DNA from: an uncultured Methanomicrobiales archaeon
GTDB taxonomy: Archaea; Halobacteriota; Methanomicrobia; Methanomicrobiales; Methanospirillaceae
Length of the DNA stretch: 64,000 nucleotides
Reading direction: 5' to 3'
NCBI GenBank assembly: GCA_949320185.1
Contig: CASGHK010000047.1
Span: 62,001-126,000 of the forward strand
Part shown: positions 16,907-25,959 of the stretch, piece by piece
Position numbering within the stretch: the first letter of the stretch is position 1
How the letters are laid out: the number at the start of each line of letters is the position of its first letter
Notes under the pieces: model-generated
The model's input: the letters and a program-made list of their open reading frames with translations, nothing else
What the model was told of the DNA's origin: nothing
Database searches by the model: none
Position numbers and translations under genes: made by a program

Positions 16907-17656
16907 TCAGGTCCAGCGCTCGAGGCCTGCCTGGTCCAGGTCGGGCCCCGCCCCTTTCCGGACGGAGAGGGCGTGCTCCCGTGCGGCCGACAGGAGCGCT
17001 GCCGTGACCGCGGACCAGCAGAGGACCGGCATACTGCCCCGTGCGCCCCGGACGATCTGGTAGTGGACCGGGTGCCCGGGCGTCGATGCAGGATGGAGTC
17101 CGAAGACGAGGGCGTGTTTCGAGCAGGTGAAGAGCTCGAACGCCGGCGGCCCCTGCGGCGCCGCGGCAAACTGGGTGATCGGCCGAGTGCGCCCCCCCTC
17201 CCGGTCGAGCTTGAAGAGGGCCTTCGCCCCGTGCTGGCCCGCGATCACCGGGCAGGCATCGAACGGTGGGCGTTCCAGGAGGGACACACAGGAGTCGTCG
17301 TCGATGTCCAGGCAGGCGACCGTGTACCCGTCCTCCGTCGGGTAGTTCATGTCGACCGAGATGGAGAGGACCTCGGGTCCCCAGAGCCGGACCCCGGGTG
17401 TCCGCCAGAAGCGGGCGATCCGATCGAGGCGCTCGGGGGTCGGGAGGTGGAACGAGTCGCGGACCACCCCCCCGAACCGCTCTCGGCCATAGCGGACGAG
17501 GAGGGCCTCGGGGGACGGCGGGTGATCACCGTAGACCCCACGGCGAGAGATCGACCCGATCGGCACCTTGCTCCCGGGCCGGCACGGGATTGGGACGACC
17601 CCGTTCTCCTCACACCAGTCCAGGACGGGGCCAGCGAGGTACGGTGTATCGGGCAT
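16907..17656 (-). CDS. Bifunctional DNA primase/polymerase (prim-pol) domain protein
   Basis: The 249-residue product resembles the stand-alone prim-pol domain found in plasmids, viruses and integrated elements. Key features are the N-terminal LDWCEENGVVPIPCRPGSK segment, the acidic motif CLDIDDDS (likely metal-binding aspartates), GQHGAKALFKL in place of the usual SG/HG-x-H strand, and a later HPASTPGHPVHYQI segment. It has no helicase domain. The ATG at 17656 has GGGGAG seven bases upstream. It lies downstream of a frameshifted nuclease-like gene on the same strand, so the pair may be a relic of an integrated element or a domesticated repair module. Confidence 0.72.
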   Translation of the reverse strand: MPDTPYLAGPVLDWCEENGVVPIPCRPGSKVPIGSISRRGVYGDHPPSPEALLVRYGRERFGGVVRDSFHLPTPERLDRIARFWRTPGVRLWGPEVLSISVDMNYPTEDGYTVACLDIDDDSCVSLLERPPFDACPVIAGQHGAKALFKLDREGGRTRPITQFAAAPQGPPAFELFTCSKHALVFGLHPASTPGHPVHYQIVRGARGSMPVLCWSAVTAALLSAAREHALSVRKGAGPDLDQAGLERWT

Positions 17657-17715
17657 GGCGGGACTCCCCTCATCCAATCGATCGGACGGCCCCACCCAAG
17701 AACCTGCGGTTCGTG

Positions 17716-18062
17716 TCACGCGAAGCGGGGGCCTGCCCGTGCTTGATGGAGTTCCATGATCCCGCCCTGGAAGACCCGGTATCGCCGGAAGCCCTCGAGT
17801 CGATGGCAGAGCCAGAGCTCCGCTGTACAGGTGAAACCGTCGGGGGGGGGGGAAAACCCCGGAGCACCGCGATCTCGGGGGCAAACCGCGCCGCGACCCC
17901 CGCCGCAGGGGGATGCTGCCGGACCTGCCGGACCAGGATGAACCGGAGCTCCCGCTCCCGCCATGCGACGAGGTCGATCGGCCGTACCCCGGCCAGCGAC
18001 CGGACGACCGTATAGCCTTCTGCCTCGAGGGCCTGCCGGGCGAAGGTCAGAGCAGCGGTCAT
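17716..18062 (-). pseudogene. Nuclease-like small protein, frameshifted at a C11 homopolymer
   Basis: The first frame starts at the ATG at 18062 (GGGGGAGG site upstream) and reads well through RSLAGVRPIDLVAWRERELR to IAVLRGF, an arrangement like a PD-(D/E)XK nuclease core with its Asp and following strand. It then hits eleven Cs in the coding strand (17842-17852), after which only the neighbouring frame is protein-like (DGFTCTAELWLCHRLEGFRR...) and ends at 17716. Nine or twelve Cs would restore a single protein of about 115 residues. The break could be an error, a true mutation or slippage-based switching. The prim-pol gene follows 60 bases downstream. Confidence 0.55.
17842..17852. repeat. 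Homopolymer run of eleven G (forward strand)
   Basis: Eleven consecutive G residues, the longest homopolymer noticed in the window, lie at the exact point where the reading frame of the nuclease-like gene shifts. Confidence 0.85.
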
Positions 18063-18109
18063 CGGCGCGCCTCCCCCTCAACCGTACTCAATTCGTTCTT
18101 CAATCTCAC

Positions 18110-19665
18110 TCCCGAGCGGCCCGCAGTTCCACCCTGATCCCGGCCGTCGCCGTCCTGATCCTTGCCGCCTGGCTCGTCCGCCCGGACTTCGCCGGCCTCA
18201 AGGGTACGGCCTCGCTCCCTCCTCCTCGGGGGCCTCTCTGCCCTCGTGACGCTCTACTTCGTGATGCCCCCCTCACCCTAGTCGTCATAGCGCTTCTCTT
18301 TGGCCTGAACCTCCCGCGTCCCTGGTGGTCAGCCTCCTTCTCGAACGGAAAGCCGGGTTTGCCCCGGGTTTCATGGCCAGCGCCCTCGTCCTGGTCGCCA
18401 TCGGCCTCCTCGCCCTCATCGCGGTCCCGATCGGCGCCACGGACCTCGCCGGCCTCCTGCCGGTGAACGAGTCGTCCGAGACGGCCACCGTGATCTCCAC
18501 CGGGCACATCCGCCAGGTCTCGTCCGAGACGGCGCTCTGGGGAGCCGACAAGCCGGTCGGGCGCATAGGGTACAAGGCCAATATCGAGGAGGTCCATGTC
18601 CAACAACTGAACGGGACGATCACCTGGCTCTGTCCCCTGGACTTCTCCGATCCGTACAAGGCCCTGGTCTACGGAGAGGAGGGGACCGGGGGCTACGTCC
18701 TGGTCCCTGCCGAGGACCCCTTCGCCGAAGCCCGGTTCGTTCCGGCCGATCTCTGCTATGCTCCGAACGCCGTCTTCCGGGCACGACCTCCACCGCTCGA
18801 TCTACTTCGAGTCCCCCGGCGCGGTGATCCGGGAGCCCGTCTTCCAGGTCGGTTCAGGCCCGGTGTGGGTCGCGCAGCTGACCTCACCGTCGGTCCTCGG
18901 GGTCACCGGCGACCTCCCGATGGGGGTCGCGGTCGTCGACGCCATCTCGAGAGCGGTCCAGGTATACTCGACGGATAACGTCCCCGGCTGGGTCCAGCGG
19001 CCGTACGACGAGGTCCTGGTCGAGGACTACCTTGGGTGGTGGGGTGCCTACCGCGGGGGTTGGCTCAACTCCTGGCTCGACCAGCGGGACGTGCTCCACC
19101 TGACCGGCGGGCTCACGGCGAGTGCCGGCGAGGACGGGCGATACGGGTGATAGCCGAAGGGACCGACGTCCACCTCGTGGTCGGGGCAGATGGTCGACAG
19201 TACTGGTTTTCGCCCCTCACGTCGGCGGGGCGGGACTTCTCGATGGTCGGGTACATGCTGGTCGATGCCCGGGACGGCAGCGCGACCTTCCCCCGGCACG
19301 AGGGGATCTACAACGATCTCGGGGCCGCCCAGAACGTCCAGCAGGACCCCGAGGTCTCGAAGGTGATGGGTCTGCGGGTCGTCCAGCCGATCATGTACGT
19401 GATCGGCGGAGAGGAGGTCCGGGTCGTCCCGGTGATCGCACCGTCAGGCGAGACGAAAGCGGTCGGCCTCGTCCGGGCGCGGGGTGGCGCCACCTTCGTA
19501 TCTTCGACCCTCGAGGGCGCGCTCGCCTTCATGGGCGAGGGCGCTCCGGTGCCCGGGGCCGGCGACCCTGTCTTGGTGATCGCCGAGCTCCGGGAGCTGG
19601 TCGCCCGGCTCGGTGAGCGGATCGACGCGCTGGAGGCATCCCTCAACCGGACCTCTTTGTCCTGA
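18110..19665 (+). pseudogene. Membrane protein with large extracellular domain, several frameshifts
   Basis: Successive frames on the forward strand each give believable protein: ILAAWLVRPDFAGLKG, then LLLGGLSALVTLYFV ending at a TAG, then APGFMASALVLVAIGLLALI with the following soluble part to about 18770, then a frame from about 18770 to 19150, then a last frame from about 19140 to the stop at 19665 ending in a short coiled coil (ELRELVARLGERIDALEASL). Together they describe one protein with three or four N-terminal membrane helices and a large outside domain. At least four frame changes separate them. The family was not recognised. Confidence 0.65.
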
Positions 19666-19673
19666 TCGCCCGT

Positions 19674-20555
19674 CTATAGGACCGTGACCGGCAGGTCCTG
19701 GGGCCATGAATCGCCCTCTCCGATCCCCAGCTCGGCGAGAAGCTCGCGCACCGCCTGGTGCGTATGCGGATCGGCGAGCCCCAACTCGATGTTGGCGAGC
19801 AGCCAGCTCAGGGGCTCGCCGATATCGTAGCGCCGCCCGGTCGAGATACAGCCGACCAGGCGGCCGGCTTCTGCCGCCGCTCGGAGTGCGTCGGTCAGCT
19901 GTATCTCTCCGTTCTTCCCCGGGCGGGTCCGTGCGAGCGCCGGGAAGATCGAGGGGGTGAGGAGGTAGGCACCGAGCACCGCCAGGTTCGAGGGGGCCTT
20001 TCGGGGATTCGGCTTCTCGACCAGGTTCGTGATCCGGAGCTCCCCGTCCCCACAGGGGGTGCCCGCCACGACCCCGTAGCGGTCCAGTAACTCCTGGGGC
20101 ACGGACTGCACCGCGATCGTCGAGACCCGATGCCGCCGGTACCCGTCGATCAGCGCGGGCAGGCAGGAGGGGCGGGTGAAGGTGTCCCCGAGCAGGACCA
20201 CGAACGGTTCCCCGGAGGTGAACGGCTCAGCGTAGCGGAGCGCGTCACCCAGTCCGCGAGGGGACTTCTGGCGGACGAAGTAGATGTCGAGCTGGTCGAT
20301 AAGGGCATCGAGGTGTGCGTTCTCCTCGTTGTCCCCGATGTCGCGCCGGTCAAAGTAGTCCTCGACCGCCCGTTTTCCCCGGCCCGTGATGATCAGGCAT
20401 TCGGTGATGCCGGCGTCCACCGCCTCCTCGATCACGTACTGGATGACGGGCTTGCGTCCGACGGGCAGCATCTCCTTCGGCATCGACCGGGTCATCGGGA
20501 GGAACCGCGTCCCCAGGCCGGCGGCGGGGATTACTGCCCGCGTGATCCGGGTCAC
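19674..20555 (-). CDS. galU: UTP--glucose-1-phosphate uridylyltransferase
   Basis: GalU makes UDP-glucose from UTP and glucose 1-phosphate. The 293-residue product has the nucleotide-binding start AVIPAAGLGTRFLPMTRSMPKEMLPV, with KPVIQYVIEEA, a LLGDTF metal-binding segment and the VEKP motif (NLVEKPNPRKAPSN). The GTG at 20555 overlaps the stop of the dehydrogenase gene (GTGA), so the two are coupled: GalU's product is the substrate of its neighbour. UDP-glucuronate from this pair would feed glycan or glycoprotein synthesis. Confidence 0.94.
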   Translation of the reverse strand: MTRITRAVIPAAGLGTRFLPMTRSMPKEMLPVGRKPVIQYVIEEAVDAGITECLIITGRGKRAVEDYFDRRDIGDNEENAHLDALIDQLDIYFVRQKSPRGLGDALRYAEPFTSGEPFVVLLGDTFTRPSCLPALIDGYRRHRVSTIAVQSVPQELLDRYGVVAGTPCGDGELRITNLVEKPNPRKAPSNLAVLGAYLLTPSIFPALARTRPGKNGEIQLTDALRAAAEAGRLVGCISTGRRYDIGEPLSWLLANIELGLADPHTHQAVRELLAELGIGEGDSWPQDLPVTVL

Positions 20556-21820
20556 CAGCAGATCCCCTCGTAGACCGCGGCGGTCTCCTCCGCCCGGCGG
20601 CAGCGCCGCCCGTCGATCACAATCCGCCCGGTGTAGTCGAGTTCCTCGAACTCGGGCCACTCGGTGACGATCACGGTCGCGTCGGTCCCGGAGACGACCT
20701 CGGCGGCGCTCCCTGCATACTCGATGTCGGGATGGACCTGCCGGAACCGCTCTTCGGCCATCGGGTCGTAGGCGAGGACCCGCCCCCCCCGGTCGAGCAG
20801 GCCCTGGACGACCGCGATCGCCCGGCTCTCACGGATATCGTCGGTCCCCGGTTTGAAGGCGAGGCCGAGCACCCCAATTCGGCGTCCCGAGATGCCGACC
20901 CGGGCCTTCAGGAGGTCGAGAAAGGTGACCGGCTGCCGGTCGTTCACGTCGAGCGCGGCGGAGAGGAGCCGTGCCTCACGCCCCAGGGCCCTTGCGAGGG
21001 CGACGAGCGCCCGGACGTCCTTCGGAAAGCAGGAACCCCCGAAACCGAGCCCCGCTCCCAGGAACCGTGGACCGATACGGTCGTCGAGGCCGACGGCACC
21101 GAGCACCTCGTGCGTATCGATCCCGAGCGGCTTACAGAGGTTCCCGATCTCATTCGCACACGAGATCCTGACAGCGAGAAACGCGTTCGAGGCGTACTTC
21201 ACCATCTCCGCAGTCGCTGTGCCGCACCGGACTCTCGGGCAGTGAAAAGGCCGGTAGAGGGCCTCGAGCGCCGCCGCTCCCGCAGGGTCGTCGGCCCCGA
21301 GGACGAGCCGGTCCGGCATGAAGAAGTCCCGCACGGCCGCCCCCTCGCGCAGGAACTCGGGATTCATCACGACCGAGAGACCGTCCGCGGCCGACCTGCC
21401 GGATCCCGACTCGATCGCCGGGCGGACGATGTTCACGGTCGTCCCAGGGGGCACGGTGCTCTTGACCACGACCGTATGAGAATCGGACGAGTCGCAGAGA
21501 GCCGCGCCGATAGCGGAGCTCGCCGCATCGACGGCTGAGAGATCGGCCTCCCCCACGCCGTTCGAGGGCGTTCCCACACAGAGGAATGTCATCGCACTGC
21601 TTTGGACGGCCCCGGCGAGGTCGCCGGTGGCCTCCAGTCGGGATCGGTTTCCCCGGATCATCGCCTCGAGGCCGGGTTCAAAGAATGGGGGCTCGCCCCT
21701 CGAGAGCCGTTCCCGGATTCTTTCGTCGCGGTCGACCAGCAGTACATGATGACCCATCTCGGCGAGACAGGCACCCGAAACGGCGCCCACGTGCCCGGCC
21801 CCGACGATCGTGATCCTCAT
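20552..21820 (-). CDS. UDP-glucose/GDP-mannose dehydrogenase family protein (UDP-glucose 6-dehydrogenase)
   Basis: The 422-residue product has the N-terminal Rossmann motif MRITIVGAGHVGAVSGACLA, the FLCVGTPS and VVVKSTVPPGTT segments, and the catalytic cysteine in GLGFGGSCFPKD near residue 263, followed by the C-terminal domain with GLAFKPGTDDIRES. These are diagnostic for four-electron UDP-sugar dehydrogenases. Coupling to galU indicates UDP-glucose as the likely substrate, although UDP-HexNAc dehydrogenases share these motifs. The ATG at 21820 has AGGTG five bases upstream. Confidence 0.92.
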   Translation of the reverse strand: MRITIVGAGHVGAVSGACLAEMGHHVLLVDRDERIRERLSRGEPPFFEPGLEAMIRGNRSRLEATGDLAGAVQSSAMTFLCVGTPSNGVGEADLSAVDAASSAIGAALCDSSDSHTVVVKSTVPPGTTVNIVRPAIESGSGRSAADGLSVVMNPEFLREGAAVRDFFMPDRLVLGADDPAGAAALEALYRPFHCPRVRCGTATAEMVKYASNAFLAVRISCANEIGNLCKPLGIDTHEVLGAVGLDDRIGPRFLGAGLGFGGSCFPKDVRALVALARALGREARLLSAALDVNDRQPVTFLDLLKARVGISGRRIGVLGLAFKPGTDDIRESRAIAVVQGLLDRGGRVLAYDPMAEERFRQVHPDIEYAGSAAEVVSGTDATVIVTEWPEFEELDYTGRIVIDGRRCRRAEETAAVYEGICW

Positions 21821-21900
21821 CGAAGCACCTGTTGGGGCCAAAAGAGAAAATAGTTATCACATTCTGTGCGGTGCGGTTTCCGGGACGCTCCCGAACTTAC

Positions 21901-21906
21901 AAAAAA
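21901..21906 (-). terminator. U-tract terminator after the beta-helix gene
   Basis: Six consecutive T on the reverse strand lie 15 bases after the stop codon of the gene ending at 21921, the usual archaeal intrinsic termination signal. Confidence 0.5.
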
Positions 21907-21920
21907 GGCAGCGGGGCCGT

Positions 21921-23687
21921 TCAGAACGGCGACCAACGCCCGCCGAAGGCGCCGTACGAACCGCCACCCCTTCCGGCGCCGAACGGTGTCGAGGGGCGCA
22001 CGATCCCTCCCGTCCCGATCGTGACCGTCGGCTGGACCCGGGTCGTTCCGGATCCTGTACCCCAGACTGCTCCAGAGTAGCGGCGGGCGGAGCCGAACCC
22101 ACGTGCAGCCCACGAGTCCGTCCCGGTCACGACCGTCGGCTGCGACGTGATCGTGGGGACCGGACCGGACCCGGTCGGGACCACCTGGGTCGGCTGGACG
22201 ATCGGCACGGTGGTGATCGGGGAGATGGTCGGTCCGACCGGGGTGATCCCGCCCTGTCCGGGCTGGGGCAGCGGCGGGATCGACTTCGCCGGGATCTGCG
22301 GGACGCTCGGCATCGGATAGGGGGTCTTGGCCCGGTTCAGGACGTAGGTGTTGCTGATCCCCTCCTGGTTGAGGACTTCGATGTTCGGGCCGTACCCGGT
22401 GATGTCGAAGTAGGAGTACGAGACCGAATGATGGTACTGGGAGTCGTGGTAGTACCATCCGATGTTGGACTGGGTCGGTGCCCCTCCATCGACGGCCTTG
22501 CCGCCCATGTTCTGCTGGTAGAAGTTCTCGACCCGGATGTTATCTCCGAACGCGCCCCAGAAGGCCCACTCCTTCGCCTTCTCGGACCAGCAGTCCTTCA
22601 GGAGCATGTCCTTGCAGCCCTTCACGATCTTGAAACCGTAGGTTGAGCCGACGTCGACGCAGTTCTGGAAGGTGGTATTCACCCCGTCATGCGCGAAGAA
22701 TCCCGCATTCCTGTTGTTCTCCGAGTAGCAGTTCTTCAGGATTGAATTGCGGTGGACGTAGTAGCCCGAGAGGTAGGAATCGCGGTACGGCGCTTCGGCC
22801 GGTTTCCGCTGGCCGTTGTTCCGGCTCACACAGTTCTCCATGTAGAAGTTCTTGGTCCCGAGGTACCAGCCCGGTTCGCAGTGGAAGCCGTTCTCCCAGT
22901 TGTCCTCGGCCAGGCAGTTGATCAGCCTGACGTTCTCCAGGTTGTTCGCCTCCTGGACGTCGAAGCCACACGAGAACTCGGAGTTCGAGCCGTTCTCCAT
23001 CCCGAAACCGCACCGGATCGCCTGGCAGTCGATGAAGTTGAGGTTGCTTATCGTCCACGGGAGGACTCCGTCCTTCTTCTCCTGCGAGACGTTCCGGTTC
23101 GCGTTCATATTGAACCCGTGGGTGTTGCAGTCGATCGCCTTGCAGTTCTTGAAGGTGATGTCGCCCGTCTCGGGGTTGTCCACCCAGATAAAGAACATCC
23201 CGTTACCGCCCACAGGCTGCCGCACGCCGTTGATATCCAGACTCGTCACCGTCACGTCCTCGATAAGGACTCCGTTCGTCCGGATCAGGAAGAAGCCCAT
23301 GCCCCGGAGGGTGAAGCCCTTGACGTGGACGTTTGGGCGGGAGAGGTGGATCGGGTTGTAGTACTGGCTCGGGTTGTAGACATTGATCACTGTCCGGTCC
23401 TCGCCCGCACCGTAGAAGTTGGAGTTCAGCTTCGGATGGATCCAGCCGTTCGTTTGGAAGGTGCCCTCGGTCAGCTGCACGGTGCCCCCCTCCGGTGGGA
23501 GCAGGGTGAATGCGTAGTTGATCTGCTGCTGGTCGCTGTCGCCGCTGCAGAGTACCTGTGCCTGTGCCTTGGACGCAAGGCTTGCATCGGCCGCGGCCAC
23601 GATGATGGTCGGGCCGGCTGCCGCTGCATGCAGGGGCACGAGCAGTGCCAGGAGGCCGATCAGCAGGATTGCGGTTGTGAGTTTCAT
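21921..23687 (-). CDS. Exported right-handed parallel beta-helix protein
   Basis: The 588-residue product begins with a signal peptide (KLTTAILLIGLLALLVPLHAAAAG). The region from about 60 to 450 is Asn/Cys/Gly-rich with repeating strand turns (NVRLINCLAEDNWENGFHC, SILKNCYSENNRNAGFF), typical of pectate-lyase-like beta-helices. A low-complexity Pro/Thr/Val linker and a Gly/Arg-rich tail ending in FGGRWSPF follow, perhaps for surface attachment. Many regularly spaced cysteines could form a ladder of bonds. No catalytic motif identifies a lyase or hydrolase. The first part uses more Asn and Lys than neighbouring genes, as the fold requires. An AT-rich promoter-like element lies at 23742-23760. 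Confidence 0.82.
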   Translation of the reverse strand: MKLTTAILLIGLLALLVPLHAAAAGPTIIVAAADASLASKAQAQVLCSGDSDQQQINYAFTLLPPEGGTVQLTEGTFQTNGWIHPKLNSNFYGAGEDRTVINVYNPSQYYNPIHLSRPNVHVKGFTLRGMGFFLIRTNGVLIEDVTVTSLDINGVRQPVGGNGMFFIWVDNPETGDITFKNCKAIDCNTHGFNMNANRNVSQEKKDGVLPWTISNLNFIDCQAIRCGFGMENGSNSEFSCGFDVQEANNLENVRLINCLAEDNWENGFHCEPGWYLGTKNFYMENCVSRNNGQRKPAEAPYRDSYLSGYYVHRNSILKNCYSENNRNAGFFAHDGVNTTFQNCVDVGSTYGFKIVKGCKDMLLKDCWSEKAKEWAFWGAFGDNIRVENFYQQNMGGKAVDGGAPTQSNIGWYYHDSQYHHSVSYSYFDITGYGPNIEVLNQEGISNTYVLNRAKTPYPMPSVPQIPAKSIPPLPQPGQGGITPVGPTISPITTVPIVQPTQVVPTGSGPVPTITSQPTVVTGTDSWAARGFGSARRYSGAVWGTGSGTTRVQPTVTIGTGGIVRPSTPFGAGRGGGSYGAFGGRWSPF

Positions 23688-23992
23688 CAGGATCACGTGC
23701 GCGTCGGGGCGCTGTATGATCCAGATTGGCCATCCAAGCTAGATAATTTCATCGGTGAGAAAATTGGGGCTCAAATGCCAGAAAAGGCTGGGTTGTGACG
23801 TTTTTGACGAACTTCCGTGCAGACGGGCCGCACTGGGAGATCACCCCTCCCGCTCCCGGTGCCACCGCAGAGGATGTACCTCTCTCGGTGCGCTCCCGAT
23901 CACCGACCAGCACGAGATACCGGCGGACAGTGAGTGCAGGCCTGCCGTATCCGCATCCACTTTATCATGGGAGCTGCAAATACCTTACGAGG
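23688..23992. other. Divergent intergenic region
   Basis: No gene is supported. The reverse strand has a TATA-like GAAATTATC near 23742-23751 for the beta-helix gene. The forward strand has CACTTTATCATGG near 23958-23970, about 28 bases before the ATG at 23993, fitting a leaderless transcript. Confidence 0.4.
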
Positions 23993-24322
23993 ATGCAGGG
24001 AGTCTCATCATACCTCATGCTGCTGATGCTTGGGGCTGCACTGGCAGGGGCGGGGCTCGCCGCCACCGGGGTGAACGGAACCGCGCCCGAGAACCCCAAC
24101 ATAACTTTCTACCTCTGGGTCCAGGCCCGCGCTGGAAAGGTGGTCGATCCGGCCATTGGTCAGGCTGCCGGTTTGCCAGATAAGCCTGCTCGGGAGCGGA
24201 CTCTCCTGTACGCCGCTCTCAGAGGTGTTACCCGCGATGCAGGGGCCGAATCCGCAGCGGACGACCTGATCCGGGTGTTCGAAATGGTTCGAAAGTCCGT
24301 TGCATTTCCGCCTCTCTTCTGA
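23993..24322 (+). CDS. Small exported hypothetical protein
   Basis: The 109-residue product opens with a signal-like segment (SSYLMLLMLGAALAGAGLAATG), then a short domain with NITFYLWVQARAGKVVD and a helical C-terminus. The family was not recognised. The ATG at 23993 is chosen because a TATA-like element lies about 28 bases upstream, and the signal peptide then sits at the N-terminus; the frame extends 66 codons upstream with poor composition. It lies just ahead of the dockerin protein at 24371 on the same strand. Confidence 0.5.
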   Translation: MQGVSSYLMLLMLGAALAGAGLAATGVNGTAPENPNITFYLWVQARAGKVVDPAIGQAAGLPDKPARERTLLYAALRGVTRDAGAESAADDLIRVFEMVRKSVAFPPLF

Positions 24323-24370
24323 CGTGCCCCGGTGTTGAACTATTTCTGTCATCAGGGCGATGAACCATCG

Positions 24371-25864
24371 ATGCATCTGCGTCCCCTTTCGGTTGTACTG
24401 GTCCTGTTCCTCATCATCCCGTTCGCCGAAGCAGCCCCTCTTGGACCGGGCGACCTTGCATATCTCGGCGCCTTCCGCATGCCCGGGGACGGAACAGAAT
24501 ATGGCTTTCCGTACGGTGGGGGAGGGCTCGCCTTCCGTCCAGATGGGGACGGGGGACGGGGATCTCTCTTCGTGATGGGCCATGACCAGCAGAATCGCGT
24601 CGCGGAGGTATCTATACCGGAGGCCTCCGACCTTTCTATCTCGACAGATCCGGAGGACCTGCCAGAGGCACAACTCATCCAGCCCTTCGAGGATATCAAG
24701 GCCGGGATCTTTCAGGACTCGGGGGACGGCGTTCCGAAGTCGGGCGACCTTGCATACCTGGCCCCGGGCGGCGGGCGGGGCGCGCGACTCTACTTCTCCT
24801 TCGCCGAGCACTTCGAATACGAAAGGACCGCCCGTCATGCCTCGGTCTCCCCCGACCTCTCGAACCTCGATCCGAACGGTCCGTGGCTCCTCGGAGATCT
24901 TCCCAATTTTGCGACAGATGATTATATGACAATCGTACCGGATGCGTGGGCCCGGGTCAACGCACCCGGGCATCTCCTTGCCACCGGTCGGTTCCGGGAG
25001 GGCTCGCTCGGCGGTTCAGGCCCTTCGCTCGTCCTGTTCGCCCCCTGGCTCGACGGAAACCCTCCGGTTCCACATAGCACCCTCTCTCATATCGTTCCGC
25101 TTCTCCTGTACGAGAAAGGATACGAGGGCTCGCCCAACGTGATAAACGGGTACCGGGACGCGGACGAATGGTCGGGGTGTGCCTGGTTGACTGTCCAGAA
25201 CCGTTCGGCGGTCGTCTTTGCAGGCACCAGGGCGCGAGGCGACTGCTGGTATGGTTGGGCGAACGGAAAGCGCTACATACCGGGAGAACCCGACCCCGGC
25301 CCCGAATTTGGGGACCGGGGATGGTGGGCCGACTCCTTCGAGGCCGTCCTGCTCTTTTTCGACCCCGACGAGCTCGCAGCAGTCGCTTCCGGCCGGCTGG
25401 CGCCGCACGCTCCGCAGCCCGTTTCCGAGATGGTGCTCGAACCCTTTCTCTTAAGGCCGCGGGGAGAACAGGAGAAACGTCGTCTCGGCGCGGCAACGTA
25501 CGATCCGTCCTCGCGGACTCTCTATATCTCCGAATTTCGGGGAGACGGCGACTCCTTCCTCATCCATGCGTTTCGTGCAGGTGGCGGTCCGGAGATGGTG
25601 CCCGGAGGATATGGCACTCCGCGGGACCTGGACGAGGACGGGCGGTTCGAGGACGTAAACGGCAACGGGCGGGCCGACTTTGCGGACGTGACCCTGTACT
25701 TCAAACAGATGGCCTGGATTGCGGCGCAGGAACCGATCGCCTCCTTCGACTATAACGGAAACGGACGGATCGATTTCGCGGACCTGGTTGTCCTCTTCCA
25801 TACGCTCTTACCGCAATCGGCCTCGAACGTGCGCGCATCGGTCGGGACTGTCGTTTTTGCGTAG
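24371..25864 (+). CDS. Exported protein with C-terminal dockerin-like domain
   Basis: The product is 497 residues. Residues 1-21 are a signal peptide (LSVVLVLFLIIPFAEA). A large domain follows, beginning LAYLGAFRMPGDG and rich in Gly, Trp and Asp with propeller-like repeats; its family was not recognised. The C-terminal 65 residues form a dockerin-like domain with two 12-residue calcium loops, DVNGNGRADFAD and DYNGNGRIDFAD, joined by KQMAWIAAQEPIASF. Nearly the same domain ends the genes at 25960 and 40874. The protein probably acts at the cell surface and may dock to a cohesin-bearing partner. Confidence 0.8.
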   Translation: MHLRPLSVVLVLFLIIPFAEAAPLGPGDLAYLGAFRMPGDGTEYGFPYGGGGLAFRPDGDGGRGSLFVMGHDQQNRVAEVSIPEASDLSISTDPEDLPEAQLIQPFEDIKAGIFQDSGDGVPKSGDLAYLAPGGGRGARLYFSFAEHFEYERTARHASVSPDLSNLDPNGPWLLGDLPNFATDDYMTIVPDAWARVNAPGHLLATGRFREGSLGGSGPSLVLFAPWLDGNPPVPHSTLSHIVPLLLYEKGYEGSPNVINGYRDADEWSGCAWLTVQNRSAVVFAGTRARGDCWYGWANGKRYIPGEPDPGPEFGDRGWWADSFEAVLLFFDPDELAAVASGRLAPHAPQPVSEMVLEPFLLRPRGEQEKRRLGAATYDPSSRTLYISEFRGDGDSFLIHAFRAGGGPEMVPGGYGTPRDLDEDGRFEDVNGNGRADFADVTLYFKQMAWIAAQEPIASFDYNGNGRIDFADLVVLFHTLLPQSASNVRASVGTVVFA

Positions 25865-25894
25865 CGATCGTTGTATCCATTTAAGAATTTCTTT

Positions 25895-25959
25895 CACTTA
25901 AAATCGTAATTTTGATATATTTCGGCAAATTTATCCGTTCTTGAGGCGATCCGTCTCTC
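25895..25959 (+). promoter_or_regulatory. AT-rich promoter of the SGNH-CBM-dockerin gene
   Basis: This is one of the most AT-rich segments of the window. It contains TTTTGATATATTTC (about 25911-25923) and AAATTTATCC, good TATA candidates, followed by GAGGCGAT ten bases before the ATG at 25960. Confidence 0.5.
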
